Shown one piece after another: positions 1 through 8,335 of a stretch of DNA of 48,457 nucleotides. Made by a program: the position numbers and the translations under genes. Source of the DNA: an uncultured Verrucomicrobiae bacterium (lineage in GTDB: Bacteria; Verrucomicrobiota; Verrucomicrobiia; Limisphaerales; UBA1096). The first letter of the stretch is position 1, and the number at the start of each line of letters is the position of its first letter. Where the stretch lies: positions 1-48,457 of the forward strand of contig CALJHX010000027.1 in assembly GCA_937770485.1 (NCBI GenBank), in the 5' to 3' direction. The notes under the pieces were generated by a model, which made no database searches, was not told the DNA's origin, and saw only the letters and a program-made list of their open reading frames with translations.

Positions 1-83
1 ACAAAAAATAAAACACCTTGAGAGCCACTTTAATCATCAAGGGTGCGGTGCTGGCGGCCACATCCATGCGCAGGGCCGACTTT

Positions 84-833
84 TTACAGGCCGCCTAAGG
101 CTGGGTTCAACCAAGGCGTCCCAGCGTGAAACCAGAAGGGATCCATCGCCTCAACATGCCCGTCGGAGAGCGAGTTGACACTGCGCCCGCCATGACGCAG
201 GTGCGGGCCACCCCACCACGGGTTGCTAGTGCCGGTCATGCAAGGGGGGCAACCGGAGCCTTTGATCATGACAGCGGGATCACCAATCATAAATGCACCC
301 AACTTGGTGCGTGAGTTGACATCGACACTCGGGTTTTTACTGGCGTTGGCTTGCACACCGGAGTCGACAAGATAAACCACCTTGGAATGATTTTTCACGC
401 TGGAATCCTTGGTGTGTACATAATTGACCCAGTGGCTCAACTCGCCGCCGAGCACGTGGTTCATCGCGTAGTCGGTCGCCACGGGATAGGGGAAAGGCGT
501 GCCGCCGACGTGGGTAGTCTTGATGCGTTTGCCCTTGCGCGACGGGCAGACAAGGATGTTGGTCGTGTTCAGGTACGGATCGAGCAGCTCATACCAGGTA
601 TGGAACACTTTTGAAAAGGGCGGATGGACGAATATCACGACATTTTTGTCATCGTTGTCGGAGGTGTACATCTTACCAGCGAGGAGGATCTGCTTGTTGT
701 TGTTGACGCAGTACGCCTCCTGCGCCTTGGCCTTGGCACGCGACAATGCCGGCAGAAGCATCGCAGCCAGAATCGCAATGATGGCAATAACCACCAGTAG
801 TTCAATTAACGTGAAGGCTCTTGTTGTTTTCAT
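84..833 (-). CDS. Type II pseudopilin-like secreted protein
   Basis: A 249-residue protein with a class III (prepilin) signal. The N-terminus is [15 protein letters not shown], with A rather than the usual G before the predicted cleavage site and Glu at mature position 5. An unbroken hydrophobic helix follows to about residue 30, then a polar alpha-helical stretch rich in A and K ([10 protein letters not shown]). The C-terminus carries SDGHVEAMD, resembling the H..DG motif common in pseudopilin-like proteins of Planctomycetes and Verrucomicrobia. A prepilin peptidase would process it, and it would sit in the inner membrane or on the surface through a type II/IV machine. Secretin-type genes lie at the far end of the window, but nothing ties this gene to them directly. 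ATG at 833 has a weak purine-rich GAGG upstream. The real substrate or partner is unknown. Confidence 0.85.
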   Translation of the reverse strand: MKTTRAFTLIELLVVIAIIAILAAMLLPALSRAKAKAQEAYCVNNNKQILLAGKMYTSDNDDKNVVIFVHPPFSKVFHTWYELLDPYLNTTNILVCPSRKGKRIKTTHVGGTPFPYPVATDYAMNHVLGGELSHWVNYVHTKDSSVKNHSKVVYLVDSGVQANASKNPSVDVNSRTKLGAFMIGDPAVMIKGSGCPPCMTGTSNPWWGGPHLRHGGRSVNSLSDGHVEAMDPFWFHAGTPWLNPALGGL

Positions 834-980
834 AAATCCAACCTCGACAAAACTCCAAAGTTACTCAGGCCGATGTCCTCAAAAGAAACATTGACCCAAA
901 AAAACACAAGTCATATTTGCTCGTACCGGCAAACGGCATGTTGCGGAAAAGTCGGATTCAAATCGTTAACCAGCCTTGAT

Positions 981-2492
981 TCACTTGATTCTACTCAATC
1001 TCACGTCGAGGGCCTTGGCAAAGCGGGACACGATTTTGGCATAGTTAGGCTTGCCAGCGAGGTTGGTCCATTCGTGGGGGTCGTTTTTTCGGTGGTAAAG
1101 TTCCTCGCTGCCGTTGCTGTATCGGATGTAGCGCCAGTTTGTGCCGCTAATGGCGTGGTTTCCTTTGTCAAACGTGGTGATGGCAAGACGATTACTGATG
1201 GCTTCCGGGTTCGTGAGTTGGGAGCGAAGTGACTGACCATCGAGACGGTGGACCTGTTTCAATCCGCACAGATCAACGAGCGAGGGGTAAAGGTCGATGA
1301 GGCTCACAGGGTTGTCGCAGGTGGCATTTGTGGCGAATCGACCTTCGCTAAAGCTTGGCGGGAGGATGAGCAGAGGAACCTGCGTGGAACGCTGCCAGCC
1401 GGTCCATTTGCCCCAGTGCTGTTTTTCGCCGAGATGCCAACCGTGGTCGCCAAACAAAATTACCCATGTGTTTTTGCTGTGCGGTGTCGAGTCAAGCACA
1501 TCGAGGATGCGACCGACCTGTGCGTCGATGAAGGTGACGCAGGCAAGGTAGGCCCTGACCGCCGCCTGCCATTGTCCATGTTTGACCGTTGTGGCGTGAG
1601 CCCCAGCAGTAACGGCCTCAAGGGCCCACTTGCTCGCGACCGGGCTGAGGTCCTCAAGGTCATCCTCGCGGACTAGCGGCAATTTGATATCGATACCGTC
1701 GTACAGGTCAAAATATTTTTTTGGCGCGTATAATGGAATGTGCGGGCGGTAGTAGCCGACGGCCATAAAGAAAGGCTTGGCTGCGGATTGCCTCCGCAAA
1801 TTCTGAATCGCCCAGTCGGTAATTTTGCCGTCGCCCATGTCACCGTCGGCCACGTCCAGCGACGCCCAGTCAAACGACTCACCCTTGGGATCGTTAGGGC
1901 TGCGGTCGCTTGGCATTCGATTGAACGGCAGCACGTACTCACGGCCATTCATGCGGATGACATGGCGTGGGTTGTCGCCGCCCTTGCCCGATAACTCGGC
2001 CTTGGTGTACTTGGCTGACTTGCCGGTGAACGGGCTCCAACGTTGCTCGGGGAAAAACTCACTCTGAAAGACACTACGGCTGCTTCCGTGCAAAAGTTTG
2101 CCGGTGCCAAAAGTTTTGTAACCGGCGTTTTGAAATACTTGAGGAAGCAGCAGAACACCGGGGTTTTCCTTATGCCAACCCTTGTCGTTGTTACTGTACA
2201 TGCCGGTATGGAACGGCTGGCGCCCGGTGAAGATGGCGTTGCGTGACGGTCCGCAGAGTGGCGCGGCGCAGTGGGCGTTGGAGAAGAGTACGCCGCGCTT
2301 GGCCAAACGATCGATGTTCGGCGTGATCGCCTGCGGGTGTCCGCCAAAACAGCCCAGCCAATCGTTCAAGTCGTCGATTGCAATGAAAAGCACGTTGGGC
2401 TTTTCCGCCGCCTTACCAGGCGGCTTGGCAAAGGGCTGGGCTGCGGCGGTTAGGCACAGCGCGAGCATTATCGTAAGCTTGCGACAAGTCAT
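981..2492 (-). CDS. Secreted sulfatase (formylglycine-dependent, iduronate-2-sulfatase-like)
   Basis: A 503-residue protein of the alkaline phosphatase/sulfatase fold. It has a Sec signal peptide (TIMLALCLTAAAQPFA). The first metal-binding element is NVLFIAIDDLNDW, and the modification motif C-G-P-S-R has its Cys at about residue 80; this Cys would be oxidised to formylglycine. A downstream LFGDHGWHLGEK segment carries further metal and sulfate-binding residues. The layout resembles iduronate-2-sulfatase-type arylsulfatases, which remove sulfate from polysaccharides outside the cytoplasm. I chose ATG at 2492 over an in-frame TTG at 2516, because it puts the signal peptide at the N-terminus and avoids overlap with the divergent glycosyltransferase. 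RLAKRG near residue 62 is encoded by one of the dispersed TTGGCCAA sites. The actual substrate cannot be read from the sequence. Confidence 0.9.
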   Translation of the reverse strand: MTCRKLTIMLALCLTAAAQPFAKPPGKAAEKPNVLFIAIDDLNDWLGCFGGHPQAITPNIDRLAKRGVLFSNAHCAAPLCGPSRNAIFTGRQPFHTGMYSNNDKGWHKENPGVLLLPQVFQNAGYKTFGTGKLLHGSSRSVFQSEFFPEQRWSPFTGKSAKYTKAELSGKGGDNPRHVIRMNGREYVLPFNRMPSDRSPNDPKGESFDWASLDVADGDMGDGKITDWAIQNLRRQSAAKPFFMAVGYYRPHIPLYAPKKYFDLYDGIDIKLPLVREDDLEDLSPVASKWALEAVTAGAHATTVKHGQWQAAVRAYLACVTFIDAQVGRILDVLDSTPHSKNTWVILFGDHGWHLGEKQHWGKWTGWQRSTQVPLLILPPSFSEGRFATNATCDNPVSLIDLYPSLVDLCGLKQVHRLDGQSLRSQLTNPEAISNRLAITTFDKGNHAISGTNWRYIRYSNGSEELYHRKNDPHEWTNLAGKPNYAKIVSRFAKALDVRLSRIK

Positions 2493-2630
2493 TTGCTTGG
2501 TCGGCAGACAGTGCAACTGGCCATGCCGTCTTTCAAGTTTTCAGTTGCACCATTACTCCGACGTTTCTGCTGGCCAAGCGGGTGGTCTTCAGAAAGACTT
2601 TCGGCGCTTCGGGGAGCGCAAGTCAGAGGA

Positions 2631-3914
2631 TTGAATATCATTCAGATCACACCTGGCGCCGGGGGCATGTATTGCGGGAATTGTTTCCGCGACAATGCTC
2701 TCGTGACGCAGCTCAGGCGGATGGGCCACCATGCGCTGATGATTCCGCTGTATCTTCCACTCACGCTGGATGAGGCGGACCAAAGCGAGGGCACGCCACT
2801 CTTCTTCAGCGGGCTTAATGTCTATCTCGCACAGAAGTTCAACTGTTTCCAAAAAGCGCCGAACTGGCTCCGAAAATGGTTAACCTCCGGGTGGCTACTC
2901 AACTGGGTTGGTAACTTCGCCGGCAAGACCCGTGGCTCAGAAGTCGGCGATCTGATGCTCTCGATGATGCGCGGCGAGGCTGGCAATCAGGCGCGCGAAC
3001 TCGAGCAACTTATCGTCTGGCTAAAGGAACACGAGCAACCGGATGTCATCTGCCTGTCCAATGCGTTGATCGCCGGCCTGGCGAAACGTATCAGGCAGGA
3101 GATTGGCGTGCCAGTAGTCTGCCTGCTAGAGGGCGAAGATGCGTTTCTCGACTCGCTGCCCAGCCCGCAGCGAGAGGACACTTGGGCCGAGCTTCGTGAG
3201 CGCATTGCTGATATCGATCTGTTCATCGCGCCGACGCGCTATTACGCCGACACCATGGCCCAGCGCGCCGGAATCCCTGCCGACAAGCTTGAGCACATCC
3301 ACAACGGCATTAACCTTGAGGGCTTCGAGCCAAGCACTCTACCGGACAACCCGCCGGTGCTGGGCTACTTCGCCCGCATGTGCCCGGAGAAGGGACTAGA
3401 TACACTCGTCGATGCGTTTATCCGTTTGAAGCAAAACGACCAAGTGCCGGGGCTCAAGCTGGCCATCGGCGGAGGCTGCCAACCGTGTGACGAAGCTTTC
3501 GTCAAAGAACAAAAAAAACGGCTCCGGACCGCCGGCCTGCTCGGCGATGCAGACTTCCTACCGAACCTTGACCGCGATGCGAAGCTAGCATTTTACCGTG
3601 GACTCACCGCGCTCAGCGTGCCCGCAATGTTTGGCGAGGCGTTTGGCCTGTATGTGGTCGAGGCGATGGCCAGCGGTGTGCCGGTGGTGGCACCTAACCA
3701 CGCCAGTTTCCCGGAGATGGTTGAGCAAAACCAAGCCGGTGTAATCTGCGAAAAAGACAGCGCCGCCGCCTTGGCCGATGCGATCGGGCAGTTGCTGCTC
3801 GACCGCGAGCGCTTGGCCAAGTGCGCTGCCGCCGGCCGCCAAGCCGCCGTACAAACCCACAACATCGAGCGCATGGCCGAGTCGTTCGTCGCCCGCTTGG
3901 CCAAGCTGCGCTGA
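2631..3914 (+). CDS. GT4-family glycosyltransferase
   Basis: About 427 residues with a GT-B fold. The N-terminal domain begins LNIIQITPGAGGMYCGNC, with a Gly-rich acceptor-side loop. The C-terminal domain has PVLGYFARMCPEKGLDTL and the retaining-transferase E-x7-E element in FGEAFGLYVVEAMASG, followed by PVVAPNHASFPEM. It would transfer a sugar from a nucleotide donor in the cytoplasm, probably to a polysaccharide or lipid; the acceptor is unknown. Start choice: homologous proteins normally begin just before NIIQITPG, so TTG at 2631 is preferred, with GGGGAG 14 bases upstream. The frame stays open back to a TTG at 2493 and an ATG at 2523, but that extension is R/S/W-rich and partly overlaps the divergent sulfatase. 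The C-terminus (RLAKLR) ends in a TTGGCCAA site. Confidence 0.82.
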   Translation: MNIIQITPGAGGMYCGNCFRDNALVTQLRRMGHHALMIPLYLPLTLDEADQSEGTPLFFSGLNVYLAQKFNCFQKAPNWLRKWLTSGWLLNWVGNFAGKTRGSEVGDLMLSMMRGEAGNQARELEQLIVWLKEHEQPDVICLSNALIAGLAKRIRQEIGVPVVCLLEGEDAFLDSLPSPQREDTWAELRERIADIDLFIAPTRYYADTMAQRAGIPADKLEHIHNGINLEGFEPSTLPDNPPVLGYFARMCPEKGLDTLVDAFIRLKQNDQVPGLKLAIGGGCQPCDEAFVKEQKKRLRTAGLLGDADFLPNLDRDAKLAFYRGLTALSVPAMFGEAFGLYVVEAMASGVPVVAPNHASFPEMVEQNQAGVICEKDSAAALADAIGQLLLDRERLAKCAAAGRQAAVQTHNIERMAESFVARLAKLR

Positions 3915-3935
3915 GCGTTAAGAGCTAAAGAGATT

Positions 3936-4008
3936 GGGAGACGGATTTTGGGGATTCAAACGGATTTCATCCTATAAATCCTTTTGAATCCCTGAAATCT
4001 GCGTCCCC
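3936..4008 (+). repeat. Long imperfect inverted repeat / RNA hairpin
   Basis: The inner arms GGGATTCAAA (3951-3960) and TTTGAATCCC (3983-3992) pair perfectly. They continue inward, after one C/T mismatch, with GGATTT (3962-3967) and AAATCC (3976-3981) around an 8-base loop. Outward pairing runs to 3936 and 4008 with G-U pairs (3950/3993, 3949/3994, 3943/4000) and small bulges. Those pairs are G-U only in plus-strand RNA and would be A-C on the other strand. No T-run follows, so it is not a standard terminator. It lies between the glycosyltransferase stop and the next gene, and could be a mobile repeat or an RNA element. Confidence 0.7.
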
Positions 4009-4073
4009 GATCACAACTTGAAACTCCTTTTCCGGCTTTGCGGCTCACCGGACAGGCCGTAAGGTTGCCCGCC

Positions 4074-6308
4074 GTGAAAAGGCACCGACCCACCTTGACC
4101 TTGTTAAGCGCCACTCTGGCTGGCTTCGCCTTGACCGGCTGCCAGCCAAGCGGCGCACAGGAAGACACCGCCGCCGCTCCGGCGCAGACCAATCCCGCCC
4201 CACCCCAGCCCACCGTAACCGTGACTGAAACCAAGCCTCCCCAGGAGGAACCCAAGCCAAAACACACCAACCGCCTGGCCAACGAGGCGTCGCCCTACCT
4301 GCAGCAGCACCAGCACAACCCAGTGGACTGGTACGCGTGGGGTGAGGAGGCGTTCAAGAAGGCGCGCGACGAGGACAAGCCGGTTTTTCTCAGCATCGGC
4401 TACTCGACCTGTCACTGGTGCCATGTGATGGAGCGCGAGTCGTTTGAGGACGAGGCGACGGCGAAGGTAATGAATGAGCATTTCGTCTGCATCAAGCTCG
4501 ACCGCGAGGAACGGCCGGACGTGGACAAAATTTACATGACCTTCGTTCAGGCCACGACCGGTAGCGGCGGCTGGCCGCTCAACGTCTGGCTAACACCAGA
4601 ACTCAAGCCGTTTTACGGCGGCACTTATTACCCGCCGGAGAGCAAGTTTGGCCGGCCGAGTTTCACCGATGTGCTGTCACAACTTGGCACGGCGTGGAAA
4701 ACCCAGCGCAAAGAAATTCTGGCCTCGGCCAACGAAATCAGCCAAAGCATCGATGAGAGCATAACGCTGAAAGCCAAGGCCAACATCAAGCTCGATCCAC
4801 TCTGGCTCGACAAGGCGATCGGCCAGTTCAAGTCGCAATACGACCCACGCTTCGGCGGCTTCGGCAGCGCGCCCAAGTTCCCGCGGCCCAGCCTGCCACT
4901 AATGCTACTGCGCCATGCCCACCGCACCGGCGACCAGGATGGCATCCGCATGGTGCTGAACACGTGCGACCAAATGGCAGCCGGCGGCATGTACGACCAG
5001 ATCGGCGGCGGTTTCGCGCGGTACTCGGTTGATGAGAAATGGCTCGTGCCGCACTTTGAGAAAATGCTCTACGACAACGCGCAACTGCTCCACCTCTACC
5101 TCGACGCCCACCTCATCAGCGGCGAGAAAAAGCACGCTGACGTCGCCCGCGATATCCTCCGCTACATCCTGCGCGACATGCGCCACAAGGACGGCGGCTT
5201 TTACTCCGCCGAGGACGCCGACAGCGAAGGCAAAGAGGGCAAATTCTACTGCTGGACCGAGGCCGAACTGAAGTCACTGCTCACGCCGGACGAGTTCGCC
5301 CTGGCCAAACGCCGCTACGGCATCACGGCCCACGGCAATTTCGAGGATCACAGCGACCCCGATCCGCTCAAGGGCCAGAACGTCCTCAGCATCGTCGATC
5401 CCAAGCTCAGCGGCGACGAGCGCAAGCTGCTCGACTCGGCCACTCAAAAAATGTTCGACGTCCGGACCAAGCGCGTGCGGCCGCATCTCGACGACAAGAT
5501 ACTCTCCTCATGGAACGGCCTCATGCTCGGCGCGACCGCCCGCGCCGCAGTCATCCTTGGCGAGCCGAAATACCTCGAAGCCGCCGAGGCGAACCTCGCC
5601 TTTTTGCGGCGCGAACTGTGGGACGCCGAAAGCAAGACGCTCTACCATCGCTGGCGCGAGGGCAAACGCGACGACGTGCAGTTGCTCGACGCCTACGCCT
5701 TCCTGATCGACGGCGTGCTGCACCTGTACGAGACCACGCTCGAGCCGAAACATCTGCAGTTTGCCATCGACCTCGCCGGCACAATGAAAGCCAAGTTTTA
5801 CGACGAGGTCAACGGCGGCTTTTGGCAGAGCGTCCACACCAAAAACCTCATCATGAAGGTTAAGGAGGACTACGACGGCGCCGTGCCCTCCGGCAACTCG
5901 GTCGCCGCGCTCGCGCTGCTTCGGCTCGGGAAAATCACCGAGCAAAAGGACTTCACCGATATGGCCGAAAAGTCGCTGCTGCTCTTCAGCGACAACATGA
6001 CCAACGGCCCAAGCGCCGTGCCGTACCTTTTGCAGGCGCTCGACTTCCTCGTGCACGAACCGCGCCGCGCCGTGATCACCGGCGACCCCAAGTCCGCCGG
6101 GGCGCGCGACCTCATCGCCGCCGCACACGCCGCCTATCAACCGAACAAAGTCGTGCTCGGCGTCACCGGGCCGGTGGAGGAATTCGCCAAAACATTGCCG
6201 GAGGAAAAAGTGTCGGCCGTGTACCTCTGCACCGGCACCGCCTGCCAACCGCCGACGAGCAACTCACTCAAACTGCGCGAAATGATGGCCTCGAAAACGC
6301 TGCCGTAA
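4074..6308 (+). CDS. DUF255 thioredoxin-domain lipoprotein (YyaL / SPATA20 family)
   Basis: A 744-residue protein. An N-terminal lipoprotein signal ends in the lipobox LTGC at about residues 20-23. A Pro/Thr-rich linker follows, then a thioredoxin-like domain that opens [21 protein letters not shown]. Its redox-type motif CHWC lies in [16 protein letters not shown]. The remaining 500 residues form an alpha/alpha barrel like those of N-acylglucosamine 2-epimerases ([39 protein letters not shown]). Family members are conserved from bacteria to humans and their biochemical role is poorly defined; a lipid-anchored version would act outside the cytoplasm. GTG at 4074 was chosen: AAGG lies 9 bases upstream and the signal peptide then starts VKRHRP. 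TTG codons at 4038 and 4065 are also in frame. Confidence 0.85.
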   Translation: MKRHRPTLTLLSATLAGFALTGCQPSGAQEDTAAAPAQTNPAPPQPTVTVTETKPPQEEPKPKHTNRLANEASPYLQQHQHNPVDWYAWGEEAFKKARDEDKPVFLSIGYSTCHWCHVMERESFEDEATAKVMNEHFVCIKLDREERPDVDKIYMTFVQATTGSGGWPLNVWLTPELKPFYGGTYYPPESKFGRPSFTDVLSQLGTAWKTQRKEILASANEISQSIDESITLKAKANIKLDPLWLDKAIGQFKSQYDPRFGGFGSAPKFPRPSLPLMLLRHAHRTGDQDGIRMVLNTCDQMAAGGMYDQIGGGFARYSVDEKWLVPHFEKMLYDNAQLLHLYLDAHLISGEKKHADVARDILRYILRDMRHKDGGFYSAEDADSEGKEGKFYCWTEAELKSLLTPDEFALAKRRYGITAHGNFEDHSDPDPLKGQNVLSIVDPKLSGDERKLLDSATQKMFDVRTKRVRPHLDDKILSSWNGLMLGATARAAVILGEPKYLEAAEANLAFLRRELWDAESKTLYHRWREGKRDDVQLLDAYAFLIDGVLHLYETTLEPKHLQFAIDLAGTMKAKFYDEVNGGFWQSVHTKNLIMKVKEDYDGAVPSGNSVAALALLRLGKITEQKDFTDMAEKSLLLFSDNMTNGPSAVPYLLQALDFLVHEPRRAVITGDPKSAGARDLIAAAHAAYQPNKVVLGVTGPVEEFAKTLPEEKVSAVYLCTGTACQPPTSNSLKLREMMASKTLP

Positions 6309-6315
6309 CCGACGC

Positions 6316-6329
6316 CGCTTGGCCAAGCG
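6316..6329. repeat. CGCTTGGCCAAGCG palindrome (intergenic)
   Basis: A complete 14-base copy of the window-wide palindrome. It lies in the 30-base gap between the DUF255 gene stop and the ATG of the CoaB-like gene, 9 bases before that ATG, so it occupies the expected ribosome-binding region. Confidence 0.9.
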
Positions 6330-6338
6330 ACCAACCCC

Positions 6339-6980
6339 ATGCACTGCATCGTCACCGCCGGACCAACTTATGAGCCGATCGACCAGGTTCGCCGGTTGAC
6401 CAACCACTCGACCGGCCAACTCGGCACCGGCCTGGCCAAGCGCTTGGCCGCCAAAGGCCACGAGGTGACACTGCTGCGCAGCCGCTCGGCCACCCACACA
6501 GAACAGCTTGAAGGTGTTGAGCTTAAACAATTTACTACAACAGCCGACTTGGCTGAGAAACTGAAGCACTCGACCGAAGTTGACGCAGTTTTTCACGCGG
6601 CTGCCGTGAGTGACTTTGCCGTTGGCCAGGTTTTTCGGCGGGACGACGACGGCCAACTCAAGCCGCTGAACGTGGGCAAACACAGCACCCGCGATGGCGA
6701 CATGCTGCTCGAACTCAAGCCAACGCCGAAGATCATCGCCAGCCTGCGCGAGTGGTTTGCGGAAGCGCTTTTGGTGGGCTGGAAGTACGAGGTCGATGGC
6801 GACCGCGACTCGGCGCTTGGCCAGGGGCAAACGCAGATCGTCGAAAACCAAACCAACGGCTGCGTCGTCAACGGCCCTGCTTACGGCGACGGTTTTGGGT
6901 GGCTGTCGAACGCTGACCAAGCGGAGCACTTGGTTGACAAAACGGAGTTGTTCAACAAGCTGGCCGGCTTGGCCAAGTAG
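6339..6980 (+). CDS. Stand-alone CoaB-type phosphopantothenoylcysteine synthetase domain protein
   Basis: A 213-residue protein matching the C-terminal (CoaB) half of bifunctional Dfp/CoaBC. It opens with CIVTAGPTYEPIDQVR, followed by LTNHSTGQLG, the nucleotide-binding Rossmann signature of the family. A later AAAVSDFAV and the LKPTPKII segment correspond to conserved active-site elements. CoaB joins cysteine to 4'-phosphopantothenate using CTP in coenzyme A synthesis. The flavin decarboxylase half (CoaC) is absent here and no coaC gene lies nearby, so a separate CoaC or a second full CoaBC must exist elsewhere if this copy serves CoA synthesis. Otherwise it is a paralogue of uncertain function. 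It starts at ATG 6339 and ends LAGLAK, encoded by another TTGGCCAA copy. I do not assign a symbol because the role is not certain. Confidence 0.75.
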   Translation: MHCIVTAGPTYEPIDQVRRLTNHSTGQLGTGLAKRLAAKGHEVTLLRSRSATHTEQLEGVELKQFTTTADLAEKLKHSTEVDAVFHAAAVSDFAVGQVFRRDDDGQLKPLNVGKHSTRDGDMLLELKPTPKIIASLREWFAEALLVGWKYEVDGDRDSALGQGQTQIVENQTNGCVVNGPAYGDGFGWLSNADQAEHLVDKTELFNKLAGLAK

Positions 6981-6986
6981 CCGCGA

Positions 6987-7454
6987 TCAGCGCGGCATCG
7001 TTTCCTGCATCTCTTGCAGTATCCGGTTGAACTCGCCGCTGCTGAAAAACCAGATGAGGCTGATCAAGCCCAGCACGAAACTCAGGAGGCACATCAGCTT
7101 GGCCTTGGACGCTGCGGACGCTGCGCCGTCGATGTCGCCCTGTTGCACCTTGGAGTTGGCCTGGACGGCAAACAGAATTCCGGCAATGCCAAACGGCAGA
7201 CAGCAAAAGAGGGTGCAGAGAATCGCCGGGACGAGGTAGTTGATTTGGAGCGTGCCCCTTGGCCGGGCGGCTGCCGTCCTAGGAAGTGCGCCCGCAACGT
7301 CAGGTAGATCCCGAAGCTTGATCCACTGGCTGCCATCCACCTCACAAACCAGCGTGTTGGCATCGGCTCGGCCCTCGTCGATCCATTCGCGGATTTCGTC
7401 GATATCCACCGGGCCGTATTCCCGTGAGTCTGATCCGATTATTTTGTAGGGCAT
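6987..7454 (-). CDS. GYF_2 domain plus dispanin-like (CD225) membrane protein
   Basis: A 155-residue protein. Residues 3-50 form a GYF_2 domain (YKIIGSDSREYGPVDIDEI, then WIDEGRADANTLV), a fold generally thought to bind peptides. Residues about 72-145 form a two-helix membrane domain like CD225/dispanin: ILCTLFCCLPFGIAGILFA, then a loop with GDIDGAASAASKAK, then the second helix CLLSFVLGLISLIWFF. This combination is common in bacterial small membrane proteins next to protein kinases. It is the last gene of a minus-strand run (Nramp, kinase, this gene) and starts 9 bases after the kinase stop, so it is probably co-transcribed. A role as adaptor or substrate of the kinase is inference. Confidence 0.8.
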   Translation of the reverse strand: MPYKIIGSDSREYGPVDIDEIREWIDEGRADANTLVCEVDGSQWIKLRDLPDVAGALPRTAAARPRGTLQINYLVPAILCTLFCCLPFGIAGILFAVQANSKVQQGDIDGAASAASKAKLMCLLSFVLGLISLIWFFSSGEFNRILQEMQETMPR

Positions 7455-7463
7455 GAGGTTGGG

Positions 7464-8324
7464 TTAAACATAAAGGGCCTTGCGGAGCCCAGCGACGAGA
7501 TAGCTGATGTGCGGGTATCGTTTGTCGGCATCGAACTCGATGCACTGGAGGATGATGCTCTCGACGGCTGCCGGGATGGAGGGATTCAGGTCTCGCGGTG
7601 CGGCGAAATGGGAGTCCCGGTTCTTCTGCGCCAGCAACACCTCGCGGCTCGTGTCACCGTTGAACGGCTTCTTGCCGGTCAGCGTCTCGTACATGGTCAC
7701 GCCGAAGGCGAAGATATCGACGCGCTGATCGATCTCGCGCCCGCGCAACTGCTCCGGCGCCATGTAAACCGGCGTGCCGGGGTTGTCCGGCATCTTGGTC
7801 GGCTTCTCGGGGATGGGGCGGGAGAGGTCGAAGTCGCACAATCGGACGTTGCCGTTGCGGCTGACGAGGATGTTCTCCGGCTTGAAGTCGTAGTGCAGGT
7901 AGCCGCAGTTGTGCACGTGCTCGAGCGCCTCGGCGACGTCGATCAGGATGTTGCCGACGAACTTCTCGAGCACGGTGTCGGAGCGTGAAATAAGAATCTT
8001 GAGATTCGGGAACTCGCAATATTCCATCGCAAGAAAATGGTCGCCCTTGATTTTGCCGTGCTCAATGTAATTGACGATGCAGTCGTGGTCGCAGACCTCC
8101 GCAAGAATCTCGCAGCCGCGGACGAAACGTTTCCTGGCCGTGGAATCCCTGCGTAACTCAGGGTGCAGTCGGCGAACGGCGACCGGGCGCTTGTCGGGAT
8201 TGGTCGCCAGCCAAATGTCGGCCATGCCGCCGCTGTTGACGACTTCCTGCAGATCGTAATCGCCGAAATGCCCGGACTCACCCGGCTCGGGATTTTTAGC
8301 ACCAAAAATATCCAGCAGACCCAT
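7464..8324 (-). CDS. Serine/threonine protein kinase-like protein, degenerate active site
   Basis: A 286-residue Hanks-type kinase fold without a transmembrane segment. From the ATG at 8324: residues 27-38 hold the nucleotide-loop region (EVVNSGGMADIW), which is not a clean GxGxxG. The beta3 motif VAVRRL has Arg51 in place of the ATP-anchoring Lys. The catalytic loop is HYDFKPEN (144-151) rather than HRDLKPEN, keeping Asp146 and Lys148. The metal motif is DFD (164-166) rather than DFG. APE is intact in VYMAPEQLRG, and DIFAFGVTMYETLTG is normal. The fold is certain; catalytic activity is doubtful. The frame extends upstream to 8642, but only across the Nramp gene, and that part is R/H/C-rich, so it is rejected. 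The start lies 11 bases after the Nramp stop, indicating an operon. Confidence 0.88.
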   Translation of the reverse strand: MGLLDIFGAKNPEPGESGHFGDYDLQEVVNSGGMADIWLATNPDKRPVAVRRLHPELRRDSTARKRFVRGCEILAEVCDHDCIVNYIEHGKIKGDHFLAMEYCEFPNLKILISRSDTVLEKFVGNILIDVAEALEHVHNCGYLHYDFKPENILVSRNGNVRLCDFDLSRPIPEKPTKMPDNPGTPVYMAPEQLRGREIDQRVDIFAFGVTMYETLTGKKPFNGDTSREVLLAQKNRDSHFAAPRDLNPSIPAAVESIILQCIEFDADKRYPHISYLVAGLRKALYV

Positions 8325-8335
8325 CGACTTGCCAA

